NCBI GenBank assembly: GCA_016781505.1
Contig: JADDQF010000049.1
Coordinates: 1 to 46,220 of the forward strand
From: a bacterium
GTDB taxonomy: Bacteria > Chloroflexota > Chloroflexia > Chloroflexales > Kallotenuaceae
DNA length: 46,220 bases
Reading direction: 5' to 3'
Shown: one piece after another, positions 10,377 to 18,361 of the stretch
Layout: every line of letters begins with the position of its first letter
Position numbering within the stretch: the stretch's first letter is position 1
Translations under genes and position numbers: made by a program
Notes under the pieces: generated by a model
What the model was told of the DNA's origin: nothing
The model's database searches: none
Seen by the model: only the letters and a program-made list of their open reading frames with translations

Positions 10377-11339
10377 CTACCGCCGCGCAGGATCAGGCGG
10401 GCCATCTTGTGCCAAGGGCTGGGTTGCTGCAGGCGGCGTGTACGTAGCGGCAGCCGGCTGTCCGGCCGGAGCTGCCGGCTGAACGCCCAACTGCGCGGGC
10501 GAGACCGGCGTGAGCTTGCCTTGATTCGCTTGCACCATGGCGGCCTTGCGCAGCTCCATCTCCTCGGACGTGCCCAACATACCCAGGAACGGACGAACAA
10601 TATCGATCGGAAACGGGAACAGAATGGTTGAGTTCTTCTCCGTCGCGATCTCGGTCAGCGTTTGGAGGTAGCGCAGCTGGAGCGTAACCGGCTCGTGGGC
10701 GATAATGTCGGCTGCATTTGCCAGCTGCTGCGACGCTTGAAACTCGCCTTCAGCATGAATGATCTTGGCGCGCTTTTCACGCTCGGCCTCGGCTTGCCGC
10801 GCCATTGCCCGCTGCATCATTTGCGGCAGCTCCACGTCCTTGATCTCCACGATCGTGACCTTTACACCCCATGGCTCGGTCTGCTCGTCGATGATCTGTT
10901 GGATTTCGGTATTGATTCGGGCACGGTCGGCCAGCAGGGTATCGAGCTCCACCTGGCCCATCACGCTGCGCACCGTGGTTTGGGCGATCTGCATGGTGGC
11001 GCGGATATAGTCGAGCACGTTCACGACCGCTTTGTTGGGATCGACCACCATGAAGTACAAGACGGCGTTTACCTTGATGGTGACGTTGTCCAAAGTAATC
11101 ACTTCTTGGGCGGGCACGTCCATGGTGATCACCCGCGTATCGACCCGCACCATCCGCTCCACCGGTGGCCACACAAAAAACAAACCGGGACCGCGTGCCC
11201 CCACCAGTCGGCCGAGCCGAAAGATCACGCCTCGCTCATACTCCGGAATAACCCGAATCGCCGCGAACAAATACATCACGCCGATAAACAGCAGCGCGCC
11301 GATACAAAGCAGCGCACCAGCCCCACCTAACAGGCCCAT
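10377..11339 (-). CDS. SPFH/band 7 membrane protein (slipin/stomatin family)
   Basis: The 320-residue protein has one N-terminal membrane helix (residues 5-30) and then a band 7 domain: [63 protein letters not shown], and the helical EVELPQ-type and ALA-rich coiled-coil part ([28 protein letters not shown]). These proteins oligomerise and organise membrane microdomains. The last 45 residues are rich in Pro, Ala and Gln and look disordered. It lies 36 nt after an NfeD gene; the slipin-NfeD pair is a well-known conserved module in which NfeD acts on or regulates the slipin. Confidence 0.93.
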   Translation of the reverse strand: MGLLGGAGALLCIGALLFIGVMYLFAAIRVIPEYERGVIFRLGRLVGARGPGLFFVWPPVERMVRVDTRVITMDVPAQEVITLDNVTIKVNAVLYFMVVDPNKAVVNVLDYIRATMQIAQTTVRSVMGQVELDTLLADRARINTEIQQIIDEQTEPWGVKVTIVEIKDVELPQMMQRAMARQAEAEREKRAKIIHAEGEFQASQQLANAADIIAHEPVTLQLRYLQTLTEIATEKNSTILFPFPIDIVRPFLGMLGTSEEMELRKAAMVQANQGKLTPVSPAQLGVQPAAPAGQPAAATYTPPAATQPLAQDGPPDPARR

Positions 11340-11375
11340 GACGATGACCCTTTCCTTGATGGATCTTTACCGAAG

Positions 11376-12710
11376 TTATTTATTGTGCGGGAGCTTCCGC
11401 ACATACAGGCGTAGTCCGTCCACGCCAGCAACCTCCACCAACTCGCCGACAGCCAGTGGAGCTTCATCGCTCCAGGCAGCCCATAAGGCGCCGTTGACAA
11501 AAACCAGGCCCTCAGGCGCGACAGCCCGCCGCACTTCCGCCAGCTGTCCGATCAGCGCCTCCTGGCCGGTCACCGGAGCCTGGGAGCGTACCCGCACAGC
11601 GATCGAGACCAGACCGACCGCACCCAGCGCAAGCAGCGCTGCAACGCCGCCAATCGCGCCATAGGAGACATCAAGACCGGGCGAGCGACTGGGATCAACA
11701 AGGTACAACGCACCCAGCACCAGCAGAACCAGACCGGCGATCGTTAAGCCACCATGGGACATAACCGCATGTTCCAAGCCCACCAGCACCAGCCCTCCGG
11801 CCAGCAGCAGCACGGCCAGCGGGCGAACCTCAGCCAGCGCAAATCCAACCAACGCAGCAATAATCAACAAGGCGCCCGTAATGCCGGGAATGCCGATGCC
11901 CGGATTGGCGAGCTCCAGGTACACGGCGATCCCGCCGACAACAAAGAGCACAAAGGCTACGGTCGGCAGCGCGAGCAATTGCGTAAGACGCTCCCAAGCG
12001 CTGGGACGCACACGCACCACCGCGGCACCCAACGTTTCCAAGCTCCGCTCTTGGCCACTCGCCAGGCTGACCCGGCGGCCCTGGAGATTCACCGGCAGCT
12101 CGTCTGCGGTCGCCACCAGATCGATCACCGGTGGCGTGAGCTGTTGGGCGCGCTCCGCTTGGATAATGGCGCCTTGGCGCGCCGCTTGCTCCACCCAATC
12201 TACGTTGTGGCCCCGCTCACGCGCCCAGGCGGTCAGCTGACGCACAGCATCTTCGACCAGTAATTCCTGAGTCCCAGCCGAAAAACTAGGGGAAACATCA
12301 GCGAGCGGCGCGGCGAAACCGATGGAAGCCTCGGGCGCCATTGCCGCGATATGCCCAGCCGTTACCAGCAGCGTGCCCACGGGACCACCCTGCGCTCCTC
12401 GCGGGCCGATGTACGTCACAACGGGAACGTTTGCCGCAGCCAGCTCCCGCGCGACTGGCCAAGCAGCAGCCAAGGAGCCGCCGCCGCGCAGTTCAACAAT
12501 TAAGGCATCGGCATTGGCAGCCTCGGCCTCGCGTAGCGCGCGACCGACCAGCGCGGCAGCAGGCGGTGTTAGGCCATACTCCACCGTCACATAGTACACC
12601 TGCGCGCGGGCTTGAGCGCCGAGCGACGGTGGCAACAGCGCCACGCCACCGATCATCAGCAGCCCCAGCAGAATGGCCAGTCCATGCCAGTGCAAACATT
12701 GCGGCTTCAT
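11376..12710 (-). CDS. NfeD family membrane protein, apparently lacking the protease catalytic residues
   Basis: This long-form (444-residue) NfeD has a signal/anchor helix (11-30), a ClpP-like periplasmic domain (about 38-215), five hydrophobic segments (about 236-365) and a C-terminal OB-fold (about 378-440; GQLAEVRRAVAPEGLVFVNGALWAA). In active 1510-type NfeD proteases the nucleophile Ser lies in a GARAASAG-like block and the general base Lys in a following helix. Here the matching block is GAQGGPVG with Pro110 at the Ser position, and the helix reads GTQELLVEDAV with no Lys. Surrounding family blocks (RGGGSLAAA, HIAAMAPEASIGFAAP, RERGHNVDW, VIDLVA) are well kept. It may be a scaffold or pseudo-protease working with the downstream slipin. 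The alignment was made by eye. Confidence 0.88.
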   Translation of the reverse strand: MKPQCLHWHGLAILLGLLMIGGVALLPPSLGAQARAQVYYVTVEYGLTPPAAALVGRALREAEAANADALIVELRGGGSLAAAWPVARELAAANVPVVTYIGPRGAQGGPVGTLLVTAGHIAAMAPEASIGFAAPLADVSPSFSAGTQELLVEDAVRQLTAWARERGHNVDWVEQAARQGAIIQAERAQQLTPPVIDLVATADELPVNLQGRRVSLASGQERSLETLGAAVVRVRPSAWERLTQLLALPTVAFVLFVVGGIAVYLELANPGIGIPGITGALLIIAALVGFALAEVRPLAVLLLAGGLVLVGLEHAVMSHGGLTIAGLVLLVLGALYLVDPSRSPGLDVSYGAIGGVAALLALGAVGLVSIAVRVRSQAPVTGQEALIGQLAEVRRAVAPEGLVFVNGALWAAWSDEAPLAVGELVEVAGVDGLRLYVRKLPHNK

Positions 12711-12741
12711 ACCTTAAGTGTACGTCGATCTACGGGAAGCG

Positions 12742-13005
12742 TTACAGATCGGTCGGCTTGTCGGTGGCTGACGCCGGGGGGTTGGCAGCAGCTCCGGTGT
12801 CAGGCGTGGCGGCTGCCCGTGAAACAATGCGTTTAATGCGGCGCTCGCACTCAGAGCGCGGCAGCAAGACCTTGCGCTCACACGTCAGGCAGCGGATACC
12901 AATGTCCGCTCCGATGCGCAAAATGCGCCATGTATCGCCGCCACAGGGATGCTGCTTGCGCATTTGCACCACATCGCCGACTGCGAGCACCATTGGTTCG
13001 GGCAT
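12742..13005 (-). CDS. DUF951 family protein
   Basis: A small 87-residue protein whose first 60 residues match DUF951: VGDVVQMRKQHPCGGDTW, RILRIGADIGIRCL, CERKVLLPRSECERR. Three cysteines (in HPCGG and CLTC) may bind metal. The family is widespread in Firmicutes and Chloroflexi, is often found near translation or ribosome-associated GTPase genes, and has no firmly established role. The last 25 residues (Ala, Pro, Thr-rich) are an unstructured tail. It lies between mazG and nfeD with gaps of 42 and 31 nt, so it is probably co-transcribed with them. Confidence 0.82.
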   Translation of the reverse strand: MPEPMVLAVGDVVQMRKQHPCGGDTWRILRIGADIGIRCLTCERKVLLPRSECERRIKRIVSRAAATPDTGAAANPPASATDKPTDL

Positions 13006-13047
13006 AGGTTTTGATCCAGGCGATAGGCTAAGCAGAGGTGCAGCGTG

Positions 13048-14604
13048 CTACCCGCTGATTGAGCGCTCCTCGCGCTTGGCCTGATTCCACAGGTCGTCAA
13101 GCTCCTGGGAGTTGAGCTGCTTCAAATCACGGCCATTCGCCAGCCGTTCGCACGCGGCAAAGCGCCGCCGAAACTTAGCATTTGCTTCGCGCAGCGCCGT
13201 CTCCGCATCCACCTGGAGCCACGAAGCCAGCCGCGCCAGCACGAACAGCAGATCGCCAAACTCTTCAGGGCGTTGCTCCGGCTCAGCCGTCTCGATCTCC
13301 CGCAGCTCTTCATGGACTTTGGCCCACACCCCGGCCACATCCGGCCAGTCAAAGCCAACTTTGGCTGCTTTCTCGCCCAGCTTTTGGGCGGCGGCAAGGG
13401 CCGGCAGGCTAACGGGAATGCCGTCAAGGAGACCCTTACGCTGCTTGCCCTTCGCTGCATGTTCCTGGGCTTTGATCGCTTCCCAGTTGCGCAGCACATC
13501 GGCACTACCGGTAACGGCCAAATCTCCAAAGACGTGCGGATGGCGGCGGATCAGTTTGGTTGCGATATTGGTCGTCACATCGCCAAAATCATAATCACCA
13601 GCCTGCCGCGCCATTTCGCTGTGCATCAAGATTTGGAGCAGCAGATCGCCCAGCTCTTCGCTGGCGGCATCCGGATCTTGGGCGTCAAGCGCTTCCAGCA
13701 CCTCATGCGCTTCTTCCAGCAAATATGGCCGGAGCGACAGATGGGTTTGCTCTCGATCCCAGGGACAGCCCTGCGGACCGAGCAAACGCGCAACCACCCA
13801 TTGAATGCCCTCGATGCCGCGCACATCCTCGTGCACAGCCAGCGGGGGCACATAAGCGACCGTCAAATGATCCAGGTTCAGCTGGTGATCCAGCTCATGG
13901 AGCGGCACCACTCGGATGCGCATCTGGTCCGGCAGGCCCGCCGCACTCACAATGGTCAACGGATGTCCAGCTGGATAACGGGTCAACAACGCCAGCTTGG
14001 TATCCGAGGCCACGCGTCGATTGTACAGCTGCCCGATCAGCGCCGGCTGCGTTGGCGTCAGCGGGAAGGGCAACACGGGCAGCTCGTACGGCCCTACAGC
14101 CTGCAACTCGGACCAGGCGCGCGTTTCCGGCGCTGTTGCGTGAGGAAAATCGGCAGGCGCTCCCAGCTCAAGCGCATCGATCAGCTGCAGGCCACGCTCA
14201 AACGGATCCAGACCAAGCGCTGCACAGACCGGCTCCACAAACGAAAGACCAGCGATCAGGCGCACGGTTAAGCCGTGTTGTTGCTGCGCCAATGCGCGAA
14301 TATGGCGCGTCGTCGCTTCGGCAACCATGGGATGGCCAGGCACGGCATAGGTTACGGCTTCGCCGGCAAGCGCCCGCTGCACAAGCTCGTCCGCAATCTG
14401 GCGGTAGATCGAAGGAAAATCGCTGGCTGTCTCATACAGCGCATCGAATGACGAGGTTTGAATATGTGCAGGCAGCTGGGCCACAGTTGGATGAACTGCG
14501 GTGCGCAACACAAGCGTGTCGATATGTTGCAGATGGTCAATCGCCTCGGCAGTCAGCAGCTCTGCCCCACCGGGACCCAGACCAAGAATCGTTAAGGTTG
14601 TCAT
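13048..14604 (-). CDS. mazG: Tetrapyrrole methylase-MazG fusion, nucleoside triphosphate pyrophosphohydrolase (YabN-like)
   Basis: The 518-residue protein from the ATG at 14604 begins with a tetrapyrrole (corrin/porphyrin) methylase fold (TILGLGPGGAELLT at the start; YAVPGHPMVAEATT near residue 90). Two MazG domains follow. The first keeps the EExxE/ExxD metal site (LLEEAHEVLEAL...EELGDLLLQILMHS), with a MazG signature WDREQTHLSLRPYLLEEAHE. The second has EEFGDLLFVLARLASWL. MazG hydrolyses (d)NTPs to NMP and pyrophosphate and is thought to clear aberrant nucleotides. The domain order equals Bacillus YabN; the role of the methylase part is unknown. The longer upstream frame is rejected because family similarity starts at MTTLTILG and a GGTGG site lies before it. 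Confidence 0.92.
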   Translation of the reverse strand: MTTLTILGLGPGGAELLTAEAIDHLQHIDTLVLRTAVHPTVAQLPAHIQTSSFDALYETASDFPSIYRQIADELVQRALAGEAVTYAVPGHPMVAEATTRHIRALAQQQHGLTVRLIAGLSFVEPVCAALGLDPFERGLQLIDALELGAPADFPHATAPETRAWSELQAVGPYELPVLPFPLTPTQPALIGQLYNRRVASDTKLALLTRYPAGHPLTIVSAAGLPDQMRIRVVPLHELDHQLNLDHLTVAYVPPLAVHEDVRGIEGIQWVVARLLGPQGCPWDREQTHLSLRPYLLEEAHEVLEALDAQDPDAASEELGDLLLQILMHSEMARQAGDYDFGDVTTNIATKLIRRHPHVFGDLAVTGSADVLRNWEAIKAQEHAAKGKQRKGLLDGIPVSLPALAAAQKLGEKAAKVGFDWPDVAGVWAKVHEELREIETAEPEQRPEEFGDLLFVLARLASWLQVDAETALREANAKFRRRFAACERLANGRDLKQLNSQELDDLWNQAKREERSISG

Positions 14605-14713
14605 TATTTCCACCGGGTGCCCGGCTGGAGCACCCCTACACGGCATAGTTTGGAACGGCGGTAGCATGGACCGGGCCGTTGCTCGCCAACACAGTGTAGC
14701 AGCAACGTCAATG

Positions 14714-14738
14714 GGAAGACAGCGGCTCGCTGTCTTCC
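14714..14738 (-). terminator. Hairpin after the REC gene
   Basis: A perfect 10-bp inverted repeat (GGAAGACAGC with GCTGTCTTCC) with a 5-nt loop, 36 nt after the REC-protein stop and upstream of mazG. There is no U-run on the minus side, so it may be a weak or factor-assisted terminator. Confidence 0.45.
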
Positions 14739-14773
14739 AAAAGACCACACGCTCACATCACTGGCTTAATCCG

Positions 14774-15145
14774 CTAAGCTGAAGCCAGCAGTGAACGGAG
14801 CGTAGCGGCCACGTGCTCCACCGCAAACGGTTTTGCGATGAACAGCGTCGCGCCCGCGGCCAGCACTATGGCCTCAACATCATGCTGCGCCGACACGACA
14901 ATGATCGGCCGTGTTGGCGACTGTGCATGCGCTGCCAGAACGATCTCCAGCCCGGTATTACCCGGCATGTGGTAATCTGTGATAATGACGGTGAAGGCGT
15001 GCTGCTGTAAGGCAGTGAGAGCTTCGGCTCCGGTTTGGGCCTCGACAACTTCCATGTGGGGGGCGACAAACTGGGCCACTCGGACCAACAAACGGCGCAC
15101 GCTCGGATCATCGTCCGCGACAAGAATGGAGTGCTGTGATGTCAC
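14774..15145 (-). CDS. Single-domain response regulator (REC only)
   Basis: The 123 residues form a complete receiver domain and nothing else. The acidic pocket is D11-D12-D13 (ADDDPSVRR), the phosphoacceptor is D57 (ITDYHMPG), the switch Ser is S85 (VVSAQ), and the conserved Lys is K105 (IAKPF). Without an output domain it must act through protein contacts, as CheY, Spo0F or phosphorelay proteins do. No histidine kinase is adjacent, so its partner is unknown. Confidence 0.92.
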   Translation of the reverse strand: MTSQHSILVADDDPSVRRLLVRVAQFVAPHMEVVEAQTGAEALTALQQHAFTVIITDYHMPGNTGLEIVLAAHAQSPTRPIIVVSAQHDVEAIVLAAGATLFIAKPFAVEHVAATLRSLLASA

Positions 15146-15281
15146 GATGTCCTCGGCGTACTCTTAATCGATCTATTGTGCTGGATTTTGGCACCGTATG
15201 GAAGTCAGCATTATGACGAACGAATGACAGTGTTGCCCCACAGCTAGAACATTTCAACCTACGGTACGTCACGATAAGCAG

Positions 15282-15770
15282 ATGCATTACATCGTTGATG
15301 GTCATAACCTGATCGGTCACAGTCGTACGATCCAGCTCGCGGATCCAGACGACGAGGCGCAGCTAACCGACGCTCTGCACCGTTGGGTTCTGCGCAACAA
15401 GCGGGCCCGCGTAACGGTGGTCTTTGATGGCGGTGTGTACGGCCATCCCCTGCGCCTGGAGCGGCCCAATGTACGGACGGTGTTTGCGCGCTCACCCCAG
15501 GATGCCGACACACGCCTGATTGCCTTGATTCAAGCTATCGCCGAGCCCGGTGCGTTTCGCATCGTCACCTCCGACCGTGTAGTTGCAGCGGCAGCCAAGG
15601 CACACGGCGTCCAGGTGATCGATTCGGCCCAATTCGCGGCAGAGCTAGAACAACCGGTCAAACCACGGCGCGACGCAGTGCGGAAGCGGCGAACGGAACC
15701 AAAACTACCGCGCTCGGAAGTTGAGGATTGGCTACGCCTGTTTGGCGCGGAACCACCAACGGCTGATTGA
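15282..15770 (+). CDS. NYN domain protein (YacP-like, predicted RNA endonuclease)
   Basis: A 162-residue PIN-like fold. The N-terminal IVDGHNLIGHSR, the VVFDGGVYGHP strand, SPQDADTRLIALIQ and VTSDRVVAAAAKAHGVQVI carry the conserved acidic residues of the NYN/YacP group (Pfam NYN_YacP), which includes the Bacillus ribosome-associated mRNA nuclease Rae1. The C-terminal 40 residues are basic (KPRRDAVRKRRTEPK), compatible with RNA or ribosome binding. It is divergent from the REC gene. The upstream ribosome site is weak. The function is inferred from family only. Confidence 0.85.
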   Translation: MHYIVDGHNLIGHSRTIQLADPDDEAQLTDALHRWVLRNKRARVTVVFDGGVYGHPLRLERPNVRTVFARSPQDADTRLIALIQAIAEPGAFRIVTSDRVVAAAAKAHGVQVIDSAQFAAELEQPVKPRRDAVRKRRTEPKLPRSEVEDWLRLFGAEPPTAD

Positions 15771-15795
15771 CATCAAGGGCGTTGGCGTACTGCTC

Positions 15796-15817
15796 AGCGC
15801 CAGGAGCTTGTGGCGCT
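15796..15817. terminator. Hairpin between convergent genes
   Basis: AGCGCCA (15796-15802) pairs with TGGCGCT (15811-15817) between the convergent NYN gene and the minus-strand operon. It touches the stop codon of the small minus-strand gene and has no U-run. Confidence 0.35.
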
Positions 15818-16061
15818 AGCAAGCTGCTTGCGCGTCGGATTCGGGAGCGACGGCCGGCGCAGTGACGCTGGGTTCTGGCCCCGGATGGGAGGATTGTTCA
15901 AGCTTGCGGTGGAGCCGCCAGATCATCTGTACGCGGGCTCGGTGCCACGCGGCGCTCTTCGGCCCCGTCTCTTTCATCAAAACCAGGCGACGGACAGTGT
16001 CGCGGAGCTGGTTAGCCTCAGTGTCCAACTCCGACCTGGTGGGGTCTTCGGCGTGTAACAT
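15816..16061 (-). CDS. Small hypothetical protein after the WecA/TagO-like gene
   Basis: An 81-residue frame from an ATG at 16061, with GGAG about 9 nt upstream. It overlaps the end of the transferase gene by 44 nt in another frame, which suggests translational coupling if real. The middle (LDTEANQLRDTVRRLVLMKETGPKSAAWHRARVQMIWRLHRKLE) is strongly predicted helical and basic; the C-terminus is Pro/Ala-rich. I do not recognise the family. Regular helical periodicity and position in an operon argue for a real gene; the long overlap argues caution. Confidence 0.5.
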   Translation of the reverse strand: MLHAEDPTRSELDTEANQLRDTVRRLVLMKETGPKSAAWHRARVQMIWRLHRKLEQSSHPGPEPSVTAPAVAPESDAQAAC

Positions 16062-17136
16062 ACAATAATGCTCCGGCGAGCAGCAGCACCAACAGTCCCA
16101 GCGCCGCCAGCTTAAGCGCGCGGTACCCATCCGGCACAAGCAGGGCAATCGCGCCAAAAAGCGCGCTCACAGTGTAGTACAGCAACACAACCTGGCGTTG
16201 CGACAAACCGAGATCGAGCAGGCGATGGTGGAGGTGGCGGCGATCCGCAGCGGACGCTCGCCCACCACTGTAGCGCCGATACAGCACCATCCATACGCCA
16301 TCCAGAATTGGCACGCCCAGCACCAGCAGGGCGCTAGCGAGCTTGGCCCCGCCGATGATTGCCGCAATAGCGAGGACGTAGCCCAGAACCATAGCGCCTG
16401 AGTCGCCCATGAAGATGCGAGCAGGATGAAAGTTGAAGGGCAGAAAGCCGACACAGGCCCCCGCCAAGGCCAGCGGCAGCAGCGCTACCGTGTATTGACC
16501 GAGCGTCCAGGTGTGGATGGCTAAAATAATAGCCGCGATCAGCGTCACACCCGCCGCGAGACCATCCAGTCCATCGATCCAGTTCACGATGTTGATCATG
16601 CCGACGATCCAAAACAACGTGACCACGATTGCCAGCCAGGGACTGAGCTGGTGGAAGTTAATCTGGCCGCCGCTGATGGGGTTGTTGAAGGCGGTAAAAA
16701 TGATGCCGCGGGCTTGATCGCCGGGCTGATGGAGGGTTTGTTCCCACAGGTATGGCCCAACCGCAACCAGCGCGCAGACGACATGCCAGATCAGGCGGGG
16801 CAGCGCCGGCAAATCATACAGATCATCCAGCAACGAGACGACCCAGAGCATGGCCGCGCCCAGCAACAAGAGCATCAGCCGCAGGTTTTCATAGGCGTCG
16901 CGCTGGATCGGGCTTTGGGCCCCGGTCAGCCAGAACGAAGCACCTAACGCTACTGCAAAGCCGGCGAAGATCGCCACTCCGCCCAGCCGCGACATCGGCC
17001 GGGTATGCAGCTTCCGCGGCTCAACGCGATCATACAAGCGCAGCCGCTGCGAGAGCGCGCGCATCACGGGCGTCAGCAGCGACGTCGTGCCCACAGCAAT
17101 TCCCCAGACGATCAGCATCACGAGCGCAGCAGTCAC
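16018..17136 (-). CDS. Undecaprenyl-phosphate sugar-1-phosphate transferase (WecA/TagO/MraY family)
   Basis: An integral membrane enzyme of about 372 residues with around ten hydrophobic helices. It transfers a HexNAc-1-phosphate (usually GlcNAc-1-P from UDP-GlcNAc) to undecaprenyl phosphate, starting synthesis of a cell-wall polymer or O-antigen. Family motifs: LHTRPMSRLGGVAIF, the metal-binding LLDDLYDLP, NIVNWIDGLDGLAAG, IFMGDSGAMVLG, and the cytoplasmic HLHHRLLDLG loop that marks the WecA/TagO branch rather than MraY. The GTG at 17136 is preferred because GGGAGGAGG sits just before it; an ATG lies six codons upstream at 17154. It lies 30 nt after a 2Fe-2S protein gene. Confidence 0.92.
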   Translation of the reverse strand: MTAALVMLIVWGIAVGTTSLLTPVMRALSQRLRLYDRVEPRKLHTRPMSRLGGVAIFAGFAVALGASFWLTGAQSPIQRDAYENLRLMLLLLGAAMLWVVSLLDDLYDLPALPRLIWHVVCALVAVGPYLWEQTLHQPGDQARGIIFTAFNNPISGGQINFHQLSPWLAIVVTLFWIVGMINIVNWIDGLDGLAAGVTLIAAIILAIHTWTLGQYTVALLPLALAGACVGFLPFNFHPARIFMGDSGAMVLGYVLAIAAIIGGAKLASALLVLGVPILDGVWMVLYRRYSGGRASAADRRHLHHRLLDLGLSQRQVVLLYYTVSALFGAIALLVPDGYRALKLAALGLLVLLLAGALLYVTRRRPHQVGVGH

Positions 17137-17166
17137 CCCGCCTCCTCCCGGCATCCCCAGTCTCGC

Positions 17167-17460
17167 CTATTCCTGGGCGCGAAATTCAAGCTCAGCAACC
17201 GGTGCTCCAGCCGCGATATGCTCCCGCACAATGCGCTGTGCCGTGTCTGGATTGACATGCGCATACTTGGTAAGCTTGGGATACACATTGATGTTGGGCC
17301 CGTCTTCGCAGCGACCCTGACAGCCGCTCACAATCAGCTCACACTGGTCTGCCACGCCCATTGTATGTACGGCCGCATGGAGCGCTTGCCAGACTGGCCG
17401 AACCTTTTGGGCACATATCGGGCCGTGACAAACATACACTCGCCAACCTTGATCTGTCAT
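17167..17460 (-). CDS. Thioredoxin-like [2Fe-2S] ferredoxin
   Basis: A 97-residue protein of the thioredoxin-like 2Fe-2S family (as in NuoE and the cyanobacterial/Aquifex ferredoxins). Cluster ligands are visible: C11 and C16 in YVCHGPICA, and C47 and C51 in SGCQGRCEDGPNINVYP, with a further Cys at 40. It ends with the usual VNPDTAQRIVREHI segment. It is likely an electron carrier in the cytoplasm. It is encoded between the Crp/Fnr gene and the lipid-carrier transferase. Its partner is unknown. Confidence 0.9.
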   Translation of the reverse strand: MTDQGWRVYVCHGPICAQKVRPVWQALHAAVHTMGVADQCELIVSGCQGRCEDGPNINVYPKLTKYAHVNPDTAQRIVREHIAAGAPVAELEFRAQE

Positions 17461-17472
17461 GATGCTGCCGTA

Positions 17473-17504
17473 TCAACAGAAACGGGACGAGCGTTGCTCG
17501 TCCC
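17473..17504 (-). terminator. Terminator of the Crp/Fnr gene
   Basis: A 9-bp stem GGGACGAGC/GCTCGTCCC with a 3-nt loop, followed on the minus strand by GTTTCTGTT. It is 35 nt after the regulator's stop and 13 nt before the ferredoxin start. Confidence 0.65.
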
Positions 17505-17538
17505 CTTAACGCCGCCCCACGTTCCAGCCATTGCCTGC

Positions 17539-18183
17539 TTAGTGCTGGGCTAATTTTCGCAGGCCCGAAACATCCAACAGGGTTACCCCACCGCGATCCA
17601 CGTCGATCAGATGAGCTTCGCGAAATTGATTCAACACTTTGGTGGTGGTTTCACGGTACGCGTTGATCATATCGGCGAGCTCCTGATGCGTCCAACGGCC
17701 CGTGGAGGCTGTCTCTTCACCGCGGCTTGGCTGGGCCAGCTCCAGCAGCAAGGCGGCCAGCCGGGCCGGCACCGATTTAAAGGCCACGTTTTCTAAGCGC
17801 CGGCTCAAGGCTTGTGAATGCCGCCCAAGGTCGTCCATCAGCGCAAGCGACAAAGCCGGACGGGCAATCATCAGCGCTTCTAGCTCATCCCTGCGTACCG
17901 CTGCAACGGCGGTCGGACGCAGCGCTTGGGCAAAGGTATCAAAGGCGCCATCGGAGAGCAGGGCAGCATGACCAAAAATCTCACCGGCTTTCACAACCCG
18001 CACGGTAAGGGTACGCCCTTCAGGCGATAACAGGTTAAGGCCGACTCGCCCCTCTTTGATCAGATACAACTCGGCGGCAGGCTCATCCGGGGCATAAACG
18101 ATGCCGCCTTTAACGAACCGCCGCATGATGCCACGTCGCTCAAGCTCGTCCCACGGGCGATGGATACCCTGTTGTGCTGCCAT
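17539..18183 (-). CDS. Crp/Fnr family transcriptional regulator
   Basis: A 214-residue regulator from the ATG at 18183 (GAGGAAGG upstream). An N-terminal cyclic-nucleotide-binding fold (about 20-130: [43 protein letters not shown]) is joined by a dimer helix to a winged HTH (about 150-210: THQELADMINAYRETTTKVLNQFREAHLIDV). There are no N-terminal cysteines for an Fe-S cluster, so it is not a canonical Fnr. The phosphate-binding cassette of true CRPs (GE...RSA) is not obvious either, so the effector is unknown. It is transcribed divergently from a LysR regulator. Confidence 0.9.
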   Translation of the reverse strand: MAAQQGIHRPWDELERRGIMRRFVKGGIVYAPDEPAAELYLIKEGRVGLNLLSPEGRTLTVRVVKAGEIFGHAALLSDGAFDTFAQALRPTAVAAVRRDELEALMIARPALSLALMDDLGRHSQALSRRLENVAFKSVPARLAALLLELAQPSRGEETASTGRWTHQELADMINAYRETTTKVLNQFREAHLIDVDRGGVTLLDVSGLRKLAQH

Positions 18184-18221
18184 AGTCACGCCTTCCTCGC
18201 ACCCCAATGGGCTGTTTTGCT

Positions 18222-18230
18222 ATTATAGCA
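18222..18230 (-). promoter_or_regulatory. Extended -10 promoter of the Crp/Fnr gene
   Basis: TGCTATAAT on the minus strand is a perfect -10 with the TGN extension. GTGACG 16 nt upstream is a partial -35. The start is predicted about 32 nt before the ATG. Confidence 0.65.
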
Positions 18231-18268
18231 CGCTTCGCGGCTCCGTCACCTGCGGCGATGACCTATCC

Positions 18269-18284
18269 AATATATTCATATATT
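18269..18284. promoter_or_regulatory. AT-rich palindrome in the divergent crp-lysR region
   Basis: AATATA-TTCA-TATATT is a perfect inverted repeat in an otherwise GC-rich region, midway between the two divergent -10 elements. A LysR protein often binds such a site upstream of its own gene, so this is a candidate operator. The palindrome is seen; the binding is inference. Confidence 0.4.
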
Positions 18285-18327
18285 ATGTCAATAATACCAC
18301 GATGGGGAGCTGGCATGGGAGCTGCGC

Positions 18328-18333
18328 TATAAT
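18328..18333 (+). promoter_or_regulatory. -10 element of the lysR gene
   Basis: A perfect TATAAT, 28 nt before the GTG start of the LysR gene, without a recognisable -35. This would suit an activator-dependent or autoregulated promoter. Confidence 0.45.
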
Positions 18334-18361
18334 TGGCATAGCAACATTGAAAGGCAGATGC

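Noticed and set aside
13560-14648. 362-residue plus-strand frame over the MazG gene
   Set aside because: Arg/Ala-rich shadow translation without motifs; the TP-methylase/MazG protein on the minus strand is clear.
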